Positions 37,663 to 48,468 of a stretch of 64,000 nt of DNA are shown one piece after another (position 1 is the first letter of the stretch; every line of letters begins with the position of its first letter). Source of the stretch: Pigmentiphaga sp. NML030171 (GTDB lineage: Bacteria > Pseudomonadota > Gammaproteobacteria > Burkholderiales > Burkholderiaceae_B); contig NZ_NINX01000041.1 of NCBI RefSeq assembly GCF_002188635.1, forward strand, positions 1 through 64,000, in the 5' to 3' direction. The translations under genes were made by a program, and so were the position numbers. Under the pieces are notes generated by a model. That model did no database searches, was not told the DNA's origin, and was given only the letters and a program-made list of their open reading frames with translations.

Positions 37663-38892
37663 GTGAAGCGACGCGTCGTCATCACCGGTCTCGGTATCGT
37701 TTCCCCTGTGGGCAATGACATCGCCTCCGCATGGGACAACATCGTCAACGGCCGTTCAGGCATAGACCGCATCACCCGCTTCGACCCCACCGATTTCAAC
37801 TGCCATATCGCCGGTGAAGTCAAAGGATTCGACGCAAGCCAGTTCGTGCCCGCCAAGGAAGTGCGCCAGATGGATACCTTCATCCATTATGGCATCGCGG
37901 CCGGCGTGCAGGCCTTGAAGGACAGCGGGCTTGAAATCACCGATGCCAACGCCGAACGCGTCGGCGTCATCGTCGGCTCGGGTATCGGCGGCCTGCCCCG
38001 CATCGAGGAAACCGAGGCCGATTACCTGCAGCGCGGCGCGCGCCGCATTTCGCCTTATTTCGTCCCGGCGTCGCTGATCAACCTGATCTCGGGCCAGCTG
38101 TCGATACGCTATGGCATGAAGGGACCCAGCTACGCCGTGGTGTCGGCGTGCACCACCGGCCTGCACAGCATCGGTGACGCCGCGCGCCTGATCGAGTACG
38201 GCGATGCCGACGTCATGCTGGCCGGCGGCGCCGAGTCCACCGTGTCGCCGCTGGGTATCGGCGGCTTTGCCGCCATGCGGGCGCTGTCCACCCGCAACGA
38301 CGATCCCAAGACGGCGTCGCGTCCCTGGGACCGCGATCGCGACGGCTTCGTGCTGGGCGAGGGCGCGGGCGTGCTCGTGCTCGAGGAATACGAACATGCC
38401 AAGAAGCGCGGCGCGCGCATCTATGGCGAATTCGCCGGCTACGGCATGAGCTCCGACGCCCACCACATCACGGCGCCCGACCGCGAAGGACCTTGCCGCG
38501 GCATGGTCAACGCGCTGCGCAACGGCGGGATCAACAAGGAAGAGGTCCACTACGTCAATGCCCACGGCACCTCGACGCCGCTGGGAGACAAGAACGAGAC
38601 CGAGGCCCTGAAGCTGGCCTTCGGCGACCACGCCAAGCAGATCGTGGTCAGCTCGACCAAGTCCATGACGGGCCACCTGCTGGGCGCCGCCGGCGGCATC
38701 GAAGCCGTGTTCACGACGCTGGCCGTCTATAACCAGGTTGCTCCGCCCACCATCAACATCTTCAATCAGGACCCCGAGTGCGATCTGGACTACTGCGCCA
38801 ACCAGGCGCGGCAGATGAAGATCGACGTCGCGCTGTCGAACTCCTTCGGGTTCGGCGGTACCAACGGCACGATGATCGTGCGCAAGGTCTGA
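37663..38892 (+). CDS. fabF: 3-oxoacyl-ACP synthase II (FabF)
   Basis: Condensing enzyme for chain elongation and temperature adaptation of membranes. It has 409 residues. The start is GTG 37663 behind GAGGAG (37651-37656). The Cys-His-His triad is present: Cys163 in VSACTTGLHS, His in YVNAHGTSTPLGD and His in STKSMTGHLLGAAGG. FGFGGTNG near the C-terminus is typical. It directly precedes a YgfX-like gene and rpoE. Confidence 0.98.
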   Translation: MKRRVVITGLGIVSPVGNDIASAWDNIVNGRSGIDRITRFDPTDFNCHIAGEVKGFDASQFVPAKEVRQMDTFIHYGIAAGVQALKDSGLEITDANAERVGVIVGSGIGGLPRIEETEADYLQRGARRISPYFVPASLINLISGQLSIRYGMKGPSYAVVSACTTGLHSIGDAARLIEYGDADVMLAGGAESTVSPLGIGGFAAMRALSTRNDDPKTASRPWDRDRDGFVLGEGAGVLVLEEYEHAKKRGARIYGEFAGYGMSSDAHHITAPDREGPCRGMVNALRNGGINKEEVHYVNAHGTSTPLGDKNETEALKLAFGDHAKQIVVSSTKSMTGHLLGAAGGIEAVFTTLAVYNQVAPPTINIFNQDPECDLDYCANQARQMKIDVALSNSFGFGGTNGTMIVRKV

Positions 38893-38893
38893 T

Positions 38894-39430
38894 TTGAGCG
38901 ATATCGGGACGGCACCCTCCGGTCTGTCCATGCTGGCGCATCTGCGGCCTTCGCGCCGCGCCGGCCTGCTGGGGCATTGCATCGCCCTGGCAGCGGGATG
39001 GGCCGCGGCCGCCGGGACCTGGTTCGCGCTGGCCGGTTCGCCGTTGGCCTGGGCGGCAGCCCCGGCTGCCGGCCTGGGGCTGGCGCTGGGCGCCATCGTC
39101 TGCCAACGCCGGGCGCGCCAGCCGTTTCGGGCGCTTGCCGTCGATGCCGGCGGCAACTGGGCGCTGGCCGACCACCAGGGCTGGCGGCGTTTCCGTCCCC
39201 GCCACATCTGGCATTCCCCGCTGGGCTGGCTGACGCTGCAGGGCGACCTCGCGCCGCCGCCCGGACGGCCCCGGGCCCCCGCGCGTGCGACGCTCACCGT
39301 GTGGGCCGACAGCCTGGAGGCCAGGGAATGGCGGCAACTGCGCATGGCCGTCGCCTGGACCGAGCAGCGGGGCGAAGGCCTGCTGGTCGCGCCCCAGGCT
39401 CGTGATCCCCGCCTGGGGGCCTCGGCATGA
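38894..39430 (+). CDS. Small membrane protein, YgfX-like
   Basis: Predicted 178-residue protein. TTG 38894 has AAGG six bases upstream; an ATG at 38930 (MLAHLRPS) is the alternative. Two membrane helices (~25-48 and ~50-70) are followed by a soluble region with FRALAVDAGGNWALADH and WHSPLGWLTLQGDL. This two-helix plus D-x-x-G-x-W layout resembles YgfX, the partner of SdhE in E. coli, but there is no sdhE nearby. It overlaps the rpoE start as ATGA. It may affect sigma-E expression, but no function is assigned. Confidence 0.7.
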   Translation: MSDIGTAPSGLSMLAHLRPSRRAGLLGHCIALAAGWAAAAGTWFALAGSPLAWAAAPAAGLGLALGAIVCQRRARQPFRALAVDAGGNWALADHQGWRRFRPRHIWHSPLGWLTLQGDLAPPPGRPRAPARATLTVWADSLEAREWRQLRMAVAWTEQRGEGLLVAPQARDPRLGASA

Positions 39431-40029
39431 CGAGCGAGCGCGAGATCGACGCCGAGCTGGTCGCCCGCGTGCAGCGGGGCGACAAGAAGGCGTTCGAACT
39501 GCTGATGCTGAAGTACCAGCGCAAGATCCTGCGCCTGCTGTCGCGTTTCATCCGCGATCCCAGCGAAATCGAAGACGTCGCCCAGGAGGCCTTCATCAAG
39601 GCCTATCGCGCGCTCCCGCAGTTCCGCGGGGAAAGCGCCTTCTATACCTGGCTCTACCGCATCGCCATCAATACCGCCAAGAACCACCTGGTGGCTTCGG
39701 GCAGGCGTCCCAGCTCGCCGTCCGAATACGAGAACGAGGATGGTGAAACTTTCGACGAAACCGACAACCTAAGCGATATCAACACGCCAGAATCCATGAT
39801 GGCGACCCGCGAAATTGCTGAAACGGTCAATTTGGCGATCGAAGCTCTTCCCGAGGAGCTGCGAACGGCTATCGTGTTGCGCGAGATTGAAGGAATGAGC
39901 TATGAGGACATCGCCCAGTCGATGGGATGTCCCATAGGCACCGTGCGATCCCGGATCTTCCGGGCGCGCGAGGCAATTGCGGCCCGATTGCGGCCCCTGC
40001 TGGATACCCAGGACGACAAGCGTTGGTAG
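39427..40029 (+). CDS. rpoE: RNA polymerase sigma factor RpoE (sigma-E/AlgU type)
   Basis: ECF sigma factor for envelope stress, 200 residues. Region 2 has LLMLKYQRKILRLLSRFI, DVAQEAFIKAYRAL and FYTWLYRIAINTAKNHL. Region 4 has LPEELRTAIVLREIEGMSY and the helix-turn-helix IAQSMGCPIGTVRSRIFRAR. It belongs to the RseA/MucA-controlled group, as the next gene shows. It is coupled to the upstream YgfX-like gene by ATGA. Confidence 0.97.
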   Translation: MTSEREIDAELVARVQRGDKKAFELLMLKYQRKILRLLSRFIRDPSEIEDVAQEAFIKAYRALPQFRGESAFYTWLYRIAINTAKNHLVASGRRPSSPSEYENEDGETFDETDNLSDINTPESMMATREIAETVNLAIEALPEELRTAIVLREIEGMSYEDIAQSMGCPIGTVRSRIFRAREAIAARLRPLLDTQDDKRW

Positions 40030-40100
40030 CCAGGGGAGCAGGGCGGCATGAATTTTGGGCAAAATGGCAGGTAACCGGGCAATCGGCAGCCCCGGAGGTT

Positions 40101-40757
40101 ATGGAAATGCAGGTGACATCGCATCGGAATGAGTCCGTCGGTTTCGGCCGGGAAGCGGCCGCGTCTGCGCAGGACGATCTGGACGGGTTGAATCAGGCCC
40201 GCGTCGAGGAATGGCTGTCGGCCTACATGGACGGCGAACTCGCCGACGAGGCCGATGAAGCGGAAGCGGCAGTGTCCGCCTACCTGGCGACGGGCGCAGG
40301 CCGCGCCGACTGGGACCTCTACCATCTGGTCGGCGACGTGGTGCGCACGCCCGAACTGGCGCTGCCCGTGTCGTCCGGCTTCCACCGGCGCTTCCTCGAG
40401 GCGCTGGAACACGAGGCGCCCATCGTCGCGGCGCCCCGGCGGACGATTTCCCGCCGGTTCATGACGCGCTATGGTTTTCCCGGTCTGGCTGCGGCGGCCG
40501 CCGTCGCCTCGGTCACCTGGATCGCCCAGCCCTATTTCGGCGGGCAGGGCGCACCGGTCGAATTTTCCGCCAGCGCCCAGCCCGCCGCCACGCCGGCCGT
40601 CGTCCAGGTCGCCGCGCCGGCCGCGGCGCGCCGGGCCGAGCCGGCGGTCGATGTTTCGCTGGGCGAATACCTCGAGGCCCACCGGCAGATCGCCGGCCGG
40701 AGCGCCATCCGGCAGGTGTCGGCCACCTCTTTCGAATCCGCCGCAGGGCAACGTTGA
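40101..40757 (+). CDS. rseA: Anti-sigma-E factor RseA (MucA-like)
   Basis: Inner-membrane protein that holds RpoE inactive until proteolysed under envelope stress. ATG 40101 has GGAGG directly upstream; the open frame before it is shadow. It has 218 residues. The cytoplasmic sigma-binding part includes WLSAYMDGELADEADEAE and ADWDLYHLVGDVVR. One membrane helix lies at ~122-140 (GFPGLAAAAAVASVTWIA). The periplasmic tail is Ala/Pro-rich with DVSLGEYLEAHRQI, the MucB/RseB contact seen in homologues. Confidence 0.93.
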   Translation: MEMQVTSHRNESVGFGREAAASAQDDLDGLNQARVEEWLSAYMDGELADEADEAEAAVSAYLATGAGRADWDLYHLVGDVVRTPELALPVSSGFHRRFLEALEHEAPIVAAPRRTISRRFMTRYGFPGLAAAAAVASVTWIAQPYFGGQGAPVEFSASAQPAATPAVVQVAAPAAARRAEPAVDVSLGEYLEAHRQIAGRSAIRQVSATSFESAAGQR

Positions 40758-40768
40758 AGGAAGGTCTC

Positions 40769-41788
40769 GTGTCGGAGGTTAGTCGTTCGGCCGTGGTGTG
40801 GTCCACACGTTCCCTGGCGTTCGCCATGCTGTGCCTGGTGACGATCGCGTCCCAGGCCCAGCCCCCGGCCCCCGCGGCCCCGGCCGATGGCACCGGGTTG
40901 TTGCAGCGCATCCAGGCCTCGGCCCGGGAACTCAATTATTCCGGCGTCTTCGCGTATCAGCAGGGCGCCTCGATGCAGTCCTCCCGCATCACCCATATCT
41001 ACGACGGCAAGAGCGAGCACGAGCGCCTCGAGCTGCTGGACGGCCAGCCGCTGGAGTTTCTGCGCAAGGACGACGAGATCCAGTGCCTGCTGCCGCAGAA
41101 GCGCGCCGTGCTGGTCGAGACCCGGACCGCGCGCGATCGTTTCCCCGGCCTGATGATAGGCGGCCCGGACCAACTGGGCGAGCACTACGACGTCAGCGTC
41201 GAGCCCCAGCCGGAACGGGTGGCCGACCGGGACTGCCAGGTCATCACCCTGCGCCCCCGGGATGCCGATCGCTACGGCTACCGGCTGTGCGCCGACAGCA
41301 GCTCCGGGCTGCTGCTGCGGGCCCAGACCCTGTCGCCCGAGGACGACGTGGTCGAGCAGGTCGCCTTCATTGCGCTGCAGGTGGGGGCGGATGTCGATCG
41401 CAAGCAACTCAAGCCGCGCTGGAAGACCGAGGGCTGGCGCGTCGTGCGCACGCAATTGAAGCCGGTCAAGCTGGCCGATCTCGGCTGGAAGGTGGGCGAA
41501 CCGGTGGGTTTCCACAGGATGATGGAAGTCCAGCGTTCGATGGGCGGCAAGCCCGACGTCAAGCAGGTCATGTTGTCGGATGGCCTGGCGGCGATTTCCG
41601 TCTTCATCGAGCCCTATAGCGAATCGCATCCGCGGCAGGTCGGGCCGGGCGCCCGCGGCGCCATCAATGTGGTGGGGCGCCGCCTGGGCGACCATTGGAT
41701 CACCGTGCTGGGCGAAGCGCCGCTCGGTACGATTCAACAGATCGCCGATTCGATAAGCTATACGCCGGTGGCCGCGCGCAAGCCTTGA
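40769..41788 (+). CDS. rseB: Sigma-E regulatory protein RseB (MucB-like)
   Basis: Periplasmic sensor that binds RseA and shields it from the first protease. GTG 40769 is favoured because AAGGAAGG lies 4 bp upstream; TTG 40754 is in frame but has no such site. It has 339 residues. A signal peptide ends near residue 31 (ASQAQ). The MucB/RseB fold follows, with LQRIQASARELNYSGVFAYQ, YDGKSEHERLELLDGQPLEF and, in the C-terminal domain, MLSDGLAAISVFIEP. The context sigE-rseA-rseB-mucD is the classic order. Confidence 0.94.
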   Translation: MSEVSRSAVVWSTRSLAFAMLCLVTIASQAQPPAPAAPADGTGLLQRIQASARELNYSGVFAYQQGASMQSSRITHIYDGKSEHERLELLDGQPLEFLRKDDEIQCLLPQKRAVLVETRTARDRFPGLMIGGPDQLGEHYDVSVEPQPERVADRDCQVITLRPRDADRYGYRLCADSSSGLLLRAQTLSPEDDVVEQVAFIALQVGADVDRKQLKPRWKTEGWRVVRTQLKPVKLADLGWKVGEPVGFHRMMEVQRSMGGKPDVKQVMLSDGLAAISVFIEPYSESHPRQVGPGARGAINVVGRRLGDHWITVLGEAPLGTIQQIADSISYTPVAARKP

Positions 41789-41827
41789 GCGCCGCCGGTT
41801 CGAGCCTTTTCTTTACCCGGAGCTTAC

Positions 41828-43327
41828 ATGTCAGTTTTCCATGGTGCTGCGTGCTATCCGCATCCGATGAAACGGGTGTGCTCGACCCTGGGCACCGCGT
41901 TCCTGCTCGTCCTGTTCGCCGCGCTGCTGCTGGCCGCCGGCCAGCCGGCCGCGCAGGCGCAGACCCGTGCCTTGCCGGATTTCACCGATCTCGTGGCCAA
42001 GGCCGATCCTGCCGTGGTCAACATCCGAACCACCGCACGGGCCGTGGCACGCGGCCCCTATGGCGGCGGGGGCGGCCAGGACCCCTACGAGCTTTTCCGC
42101 TGGTTCTTCGGTCCTGATTTCGTGCCTCCCGGCCGGGGGCCCCGGCAGCCGACCCCGCCGGGCAACAACGACGAGGGCCAGGAGGTTCCGCGCGGCGTGG
42201 GATCGGGGTTCTTCATCTCGGCCGACGGCTACATCCTGACCAACCACCACGTGGTCAACGGCGCCGACGACATCTACGTCACCCTGACCGACCGGCGCGA
42301 GTTCAAGGCCAAGGTCATCGGCTCGGATGAGCGCACCGACGTGGCCTTGATCAAGATCGAGGCCACCGGCATGACGCCGCTCAAGCCGGGCGATCCCACC
42401 CAGCTGCGCAAGGGCGAGTGGGTCCTGGCCATCGGCTCGCCATTCGGGCTCGACTCCACCGTCACCGCGGGCATCGTCAGCGCCACGGGCCGGGACACGG
42501 GCGACTACCTGCCGTTCATCCAGACCGACGTGGCGGTCAACCCCGGCAACTCCGGCGGTCCGCTGCTGAACATGCGCGGCGAGGTGGTGGGCATCAATTC
42601 GCAGATCATTTCCCGCAGCGGCGGGTTCATGGGCATCTCGCTGGCCATTCCCATCGACGAAGCCATGCGCGTGGCCGACCAGTTGCGTTCCAGCGGCCGG
42701 GTCATCCGTGGCCGCATCGGCGTGCAGATCGGCGAAGTCAGCAAGGAAGTCGCCGACGCCATCGGGCTGGGCCGGACCGCCGGCGCCTCGGTGGGCATGG
42801 TCGAGCCAGGCAGCCCCGCCGAGAAGGCCGGGATCGAGCCGGGCGACGTCATCCTGAAATTCAACGGCAAGACGATCGAACGTTCGTCCGACCTGCCGCG
42901 CACGGTGGGCGAGACCAAGCCGGGCACCAAGGCCACGATCCAGGTCTGGCGGCGCGGCGGTACCCGCGACCTGTCCATCACCGTGGGCGAGCTCGAGCCG
43001 GACAAGGCCGCCGCGGCCCGCCAGGACGAAGGGGGCAGCCAGGCCCAGAAGACCAACGTGCTGGGGCTGGTGGTTTCCGACCTGCCCGCCGCCCGGCGCC
43101 GCGAGCTGCGGGTCCGGGGCGGGGTGCAGGTGGACGCCGCCGACGGCCCTGCCGCGCGGGCCGGCATCCGCCAGGGAGACGTCATCCTGGCCCTGGACAA
43201 TACCGAAATCACCGGCGCGTCGCAGTTCAACGGGCTGGTGGCCAAGATTGACCGGAGCAAGGTCCACGGCGTGCTGGTCCGGCGCGACGACCTGACCCAG
43301 TGGGTGCCGATACGGCCCACGCGGTAG
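41828..43327 (+). CDS. mucD: Periplasmic serine protease/chaperone MucD (DegP/HtrA family)
   Basis: Envelope quality-control protease, 499 residues. ATG 41828 has GGAG five bases upstream; a second ATG (41867) begins a cleaner signal peptide ([15 protein letters not shown]). The trypsin-like triad is His in LTNHHVVNG, Asp in ERTDVALIK and Ser in [11 protein letters not shown]. Two PDZ domains follow (~290-380 and ~410-490), each with a GI.xGDVIL pattern. It is the last gene of the sigma-E operon and is followed by a strong terminator. Confidence 0.96.
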   Translation: MSVFHGAACYPHPMKRVCSTLGTAFLLVLFAALLLAAGQPAAQAQTRALPDFTDLVAKADPAVVNIRTTARAVARGPYGGGGGQDPYELFRWFFGPDFVPPGRGPRQPTPPGNNDEGQEVPRGVGSGFFISADGYILTNHHVVNGADDIYVTLTDRREFKAKVIGSDERTDVALIKIEATGMTPLKPGDPTQLRKGEWVLAIGSPFGLDSTVTAGIVSATGRDTGDYLPFIQTDVAVNPGNSGGPLLNMRGEVVGINSQIISRSGGFMGISLAIPIDEAMRVADQLRSSGRVIRGRIGVQIGEVSKEVADAIGLGRTAGASVGMVEPGSPAEKAGIEPGDVILKFNGKTIERSSDLPRTVGETKPGTKATIQVWRRGGTRDLSITVGELEPDKAAAARQDEGGSQAQKTNVLGLVVSDLPAARRRELRVRGGVQVDAADGPAARAGIRQGDVILALDNTEITGASQFNGLVAKIDRSKVHGVLVRRDDLTQWVPIRPTR

Positions 43328-43386
43328 TCGGGCAGACATTCGCGCTCGGCGGTAAAATGCCGGGTCGCGACATATCTATCAGGCAA

Positions 43387-43411
43387 GCCGTGCGGGAACG
43401 TCCCGCACGGC
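43387..43411 (+). other. Perfect 11-bp hairpin upstream of the mucD terminator
   Basis: GCCGTGCGGGA (43387-43397) and TCCCGCACGGC (43401-43411) form a perfect stem with a 3-nt loop. No T run follows. It lies between the mucD stop and the true terminator and may protect the 3' end of the mRNA from exonucleases. Confidence 0.75.
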
Positions 43412-43421
43412 CGATACAGGC

Positions 43422-43446
43422 GGGGCGCGTTGCGCCCCCTTTTTTT
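43422..43446 (+). terminator. Rho-independent terminator of the rpoE-rseA-rseB-mucD operon
   Basis: GGGGCGC (43422-43428) pairs with GCGCCCC (43432-43438) around GTT, followed by seven T (43440-43446). It lies 95 bp after the mucD stop and before lepA, so lepA needs its own promoter or read-through. Confidence 0.88.
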
Positions 43447-43454
43447 GCAAATCC

Positions 43455-43535
43455 CCAAGGGCACCGCGGACCCGCTTCGCCGGTCCGCCAGTGCCGCCCC
43501 CTCGAGGGGGCGCGCGCAGCGCGTAGGGGGTGGGC
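43455..43535 (+). repeat. GC-rich dispersed repeat, copy C (short form)
   Basis: Contains the core in variant form (GCGGACCCGCTTCGCCGGTC), then CCGCCAGTGCCGCCCC as in copy D, CTCGAGGGGG, and the end GCGCGCGCAGCGCGTAGGGG. It lacks the middle block found in copies A and D. It starts 8 bp after the mucD terminator and ends 17 bp before the lepA start. Confidence 0.85.
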
Positions 43536-43551
43536 TCATCATTTGGATCGC

Positions 43552-45345
<1,794 letters not shown>

Positions 45346-45382
45346 ACCGCGGTGTTGTGAACCATATCGAGGGGAAGGGGGC

Positions 45383-46285
45383 ATGAGCCTGAATTTCGCG
45401 CTGATCCTGTTCGTGCTGCTGGTGGTGACCGGCATCGTCTGGGCATTCGACCGCGTGTCCCTGCGTCCGCAGCGTACCGCCCGCATGGCCCGCGCCGCGG
45501 CCGAGTTCGACGCCGGGCGCGCCCAGTCGGTGCGCGCCGCCAGCGGCGAGGCCGAGGTCGAACGCCAGCGCCAGGAAGCGGTGGACCGCGCCGGCAAGAT
45601 GCCCTGGTGGGTGGAGTACTCCGTCAGTTTCTTCCCGGTCATCCTGTTCGTGTTCGTGCTGCGCTCGTTCGTGGTCGAGCCGTTTCGCATCCCCTCGGGC
45701 TCGATGATGCCCACGCTGCAGATCGGCGACCTGATCCTGGTCAACAAGTTTTCGTACGGCTTGCGCTTGCCCATCGTGGACAAGAAGGTCGTCCCGCTGG
45801 GCGACCCGCAGCGCGGTGACGTCGTCGTCTTCCGCTATCCGGTCGATCCGCAGGTCGACTACATCAAGCGCGTGGTCGGCGTGCCGGGCGACGAGGTGGC
45901 CTACCTGAACAAGCGGCTGACCATCAACGGGCAGGAAATACCCATGAAAAAGGTAGGGGAATATTTCGACCCAGACCGGGTTTCCTACGCCGCGCTATAT
46001 GATGAAAACCTCAAGGGCGTAAATCATCAGATATTGATAGATGAGCGACGTTCGCCGGAAATCGATCCTTTTGGGGGCTATCCGAACCGCGACGCCTGCG
46101 AATACTCCCGCGAGGGCGTGCGTTGCAAAGTGCCCGCAGGCAATTATTTCGTCATGGGCGATAATCGGGATAACAGCGCGGACAGCCGGTATTGGGGTTT
46201 CGTGCCGGATTCGAATATCGTGGGCAAGGCGTTTTTCGTCTGGATGAACTTCGGGGACCTGAAACGGATTGGCCGCTTCCATTGA
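45383..46285 (+). CDS. lepB: Signal peptidase I (LepB)
   Basis: Membrane serine protease that removes signal peptides from exported proteins, 300 residues. An N-terminal helix (~3-22) and a second (~82-100, FFPVILFVFVLRSFVVEPF) flank a basic, charged loop. The catalytic Ser is in PSGSMMPTL and the Lys in YIKRVVGVPGD; MGDNRDNSADSRYWG is the final signature. The part from ~45940 to 46240 is noticeably less GC-rich than its surroundings. Confidence 0.97.
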   Translation: MSLNFALILFVLLVVTGIVWAFDRVSLRPQRTARMARAAAEFDAGRAQSVRAASGEAEVERQRQEAVDRAGKMPWWVEYSVSFFPVILFVFVLRSFVVEPFRIPSGSMMPTLQIGDLILVNKFSYGLRLPIVDKKVVPLGDPQRGDVVVFRYPVDPQVDYIKRVVGVPGDEVAYLNKRLTINGQEIPMKKVGEYFDPDRVSYAALYDENLKGVNHQILIDERRSPEIDPFGGYPNRDACEYSREGVRCKVPAGNYFVMGDNRDNSADSRYWGFVPDSNIVGKAFFVWMNFGDLKRIGRFH

Positions 46286-46594
46286 TGTCTTGCGCCATGC
46301 GCCGCACCGCATGAATTCGTCGCCTACCTCCGCCTGTCGCACCCGGCCGCAAGCGCCCCCCGCGCCTGGCGGCGCGGCCGCGCATGCGCATTGCCCCGCC
46401 ACGCAGCTTCTCCATCCGTCATCAGCCGGGTCGTACCCATGGGCACAGCGGATCCGGCTCCGCCGGTCCGCCAGTGCCGCCCCGGGGGGCTCGGCGCCGG
46501 GCCGCCCCAAGGCGGGGCCCCGCCCCCTCGGGGGGCTGCCGCGTAGCGGCTGGGGGCTCACCATGCCGGGCGCGCGCAGCGCGTAGGGGGAGCC
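46286..46594. other. Intergenic region between lepB and rnc
   Basis: A 309-bp gap whose right half is GC-rich repeat copy D (46441-46590). The left half has no convincing gene: a 105-codon plus-strand frame crosses into the repeat and resembles nothing known. Many betaproteobacteria carry a small DUF4845 membrane-protein gene between lepB and rnc; I do not see one here. Confidence 0.6.
46441..46590 (+). repeat. GC-rich dispersed repeat, copy D (long form)
   Basis: About 150 bp, near-identical in plan to copy A: GCGGATCCGGCTCCGCCGGT, then GCCGGGCCGCCCCAAGGCGG, then GGGCTGCCGCGTAGCGGCTG, ending GCGCGCGCAGCGCGTAGGGG. The terminal TAGGGGG lies 4-5 bases from the rnc ATG and appears to act as its Shine-Dalgarno sequence. 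Confidence 0.88.
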
Positions 46595-47566
46595 ATGAAT
46601 ATCGAGACCAGCCTCGCCTACACCTTCAGGAACAAGAGCCTCCTGGAGCAGGCGCTGACGCATCGCAGCCATAGCAGCAAGCACAACGAACGCCTGGAGT
46701 TCCTGGGCGACAGCGTCCTGAACTGCGCGATCGCCTCCCTGTTGTATGACCGCTTCGCCCGCATCGACGAGGGCGACCTGTCGCGCCTGCGCGCGAACCT
46801 GGTCAAGCAGGCGTCGCTGGCCGACATCGCCCAGCGGGTGGAACTGTCCCGCTTCCTGCGGCTGGGCGAAGGCGAACTCAAGAGCGGTGGCTTTCGCCGG
46901 CCGTCGATCCTGGCCGACACGCTCGAGGCCATCTTCGGCGCCATCTTCATGGATGGCGGCTTCGACGCGGCCAGCGCCGTGATCGCCCGGCTCTACAAGC
47001 CCGTGCTCGAGACCGTCGATCCCAAGACGCTGGGCAAGGACGCCAAGACGCTGCTGCAGGAATACCTGCAGGGCCGCAAGATCGCGTTGCCGGTCTATAC
47101 GGTGGTGGCCACGCACGGCGCGGCGCATAGCCAGGAATTCGAGGTCGAGTGCGCCATCCCCAAGCTGGACGTGCAGGTGGTCGGCATAGGCGGCAGCCGC
47201 CGCGCCGCCGAGCAGGCGGCCGCCAAGCAGGCGCTGGAAGCCGCGCTGGCCGCCAATCCGACGCCGGCCAAGCGTTCGCCCCGCGCGCGCAAGACGGCCC
47301 AGTTGTCGCTGCCGGTTGCGGTGGCGCAGGAAGTGCCGGACGAACCCGCCAACGCCGCCAAGGTAGAGGCGGCCGCCGTTTCGGCTCCGGCCAGGGCCGC
47401 CGTGATCGAGGCGCCCGTCGCCAAGATCACCTCGACCCAGGCCGCCGAGGGCAAGGCGCCCGTCCCGGCGGCCGCGCCCCGGAAAGAACCCCAGGCAGCG
47501 CCTCCGGCGCCGCAGCCTCCCGGCGAAACCCTGTCCGCCTCGGGGCAGCCCGCCGGCAAGAAATGA
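46595..47566 (+). CDS. rnc: Ribonuclease III
   Basis: Double-stranded RNA endonuclease that processes rRNA precursors and some mRNAs. It has 323 residues, about 95 more than E. coli. The RNase III domain has the signature [12 protein letters not shown] with its acidic metal ligands, and [15 protein letters not shown]. The dsRNA-binding domain (~155-225) ends [19 protein letters not shown]. Residues ~229-323 are an Ala/Pro/Lys-rich tail with no recognised domain. The start lies at the end of a GC-rich repeat. It overlaps era. Confidence 0.96.
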   Translation: MNIETSLAYTFRNKSLLEQALTHRSHSSKHNERLEFLGDSVLNCAIASLLYDRFARIDEGDLSRLRANLVKQASLADIAQRVELSRFLRLGEGELKSGGFRRPSILADTLEAIFGAIFMDGGFDAASAVIARLYKPVLETVDPKTLGKDAKTLLQEYLQGRKIALPVYTVVATHGAAHSQEFEVECAIPKLDVQVVGIGGSRRAAEQAAAKQALEAALAANPTPAKRSPRARKTAQLSLPVAVAQEVPDEPANAAKVEAAAVSAPARAAVIEAPVAKITSTQAAEGKAPVPAAAPRKEPQAAPPAPQPPGETLSASGQPAGKK

Positions 47567-48468
47567 CCATGTCTTCTGATTCCTCCACCGCCAGCCGCTG
47601 CGGTTTCGTCGCCATCGTCGGCCGGCCCAACGTCGGCAAGTCGACCCTCCTGAACGCGCTGATCGGCGCCAAGGTCAGCATCGTCTCGCGCAAGGCGCAG
47701 ACCACGCGCCACCGTATCCACGGCGTCTTCACGCGTGGCGCCGAGCAGTTCGTGTTCGTCGACACGCCCGGTTTCCAGACCCGCCACGGCGGCGCGATGA
47801 ACCGCATGATGAACCGCGTGGTGACCCAGGCGCTGGCCGACGTGGACGTGGTGGTCCACGTGGTCGAGGCCGGCAAGTGGTCCGAGGGCGATGCCAACCT
47901 GCTGCCGCTGTTGCCGGCGCGGGCGCGGCGCATCCTGGCCGTGAACAAGACCGACCTGCTCAAGGACCGCGACGCGTTGTTTCCCTACGTGTCGCGCATC
48001 ATGGGGCTGCATCCCTACGATGCCGTCGTGCCGGTCAGCGCCGCCAAGTCGCGCCAGCTCGATCACCTGCTGGACGAGATCGCCAAGGGGCTGCCGGAAG
48101 GCGAGCCCATGTTCGAGGAAGACACCCTGACCGACCGGCCGGTGCGCTTCATCGCCAGCGAGCTCATACGCGAGAAGATCTTCCGCCTGGTAGGCGACGA
48201 GCTGCCCTACGGGTCCACCGTGGTGATCGAGCAATGGGAAGAGCAGCCCCGCGTGACCCGCATCGCGGCCTGCGTGATCGTCGACCGGGACAGCCATCGG
48301 CCTATCCTCTTGGGAACCGGGGGTGAACGCATGAAGCGCATCGCCACCGAGGCCAGGCAGGACATCGCCAAGCTGATCGACAAGCCGGTGCACCTGGAAA
48401 TCTATGTGAAGGTGCGCAAGGGCTGGGCCGAGCGCGAAAGCGCGCTGCGCGACCTGGGTTATGAGTAA
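47563..48468 (+). CDS. era: GTPase Era
   Basis: Essential GTPase for 16S rRNA maturation and 30S assembly. ATG 47563 overlaps the rnc stop (ATGA); ATG 47569 is equally possible. It has 301 residues. The P-loop is [15 protein letters not shown], switch I lies around [13 protein letters not shown], switch II is DTPGF and the base motif is NKTDL. The C-terminal KH domain includes [22 protein letters not shown] and [18 protein letters not shown]. The order rnc-era-recO is standard. Confidence 0.98.
   Translation: MTMSSDSSTASRCGFVAIVGRPNVGKSTLLNALIGAKVSIVSRKAQTTRHRIHGVFTRGAEQFVFVDTPGFQTRHGGAMNRMMNRVVTQALADVDVVVHVVEAGKWSEGDANLLPLLPARARRILAVNKTDLLKDRDALFPYVSRIMGLHPYDAVVPVSAAKSRQLDHLLDEIAKGLPEGEPMFEEDTLTDRPVRFIASELIREKIFRLVGDELPYGSTVVIEQWEEQPRVTRIAACVIVDRDSHRPILLGTGGERMKRIATEARQDIAKLIDKPVHLEIYVKVRKGWAERESALRDLGYE

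Noticed and set aside
37756-39687. 643-codon minus-strand open frame over fabF and rpoE
   Set aside because: Shadow of FabF, the YgfX-like protein and RpoE; no supported start or domain.
43300-43551. N-terminal extension of LepA in the open frame from 43300
   Set aside because: It would be encoded by the mucD end, a terminator and a repeat. LepA proteins begin at the ATG at 43552.
46269-46586. Possible small gene between lepB and rnc
   Set aside because: Half of it is repeat copy D, and the rest is low-complexity without similarity or a good ribosome-binding site.
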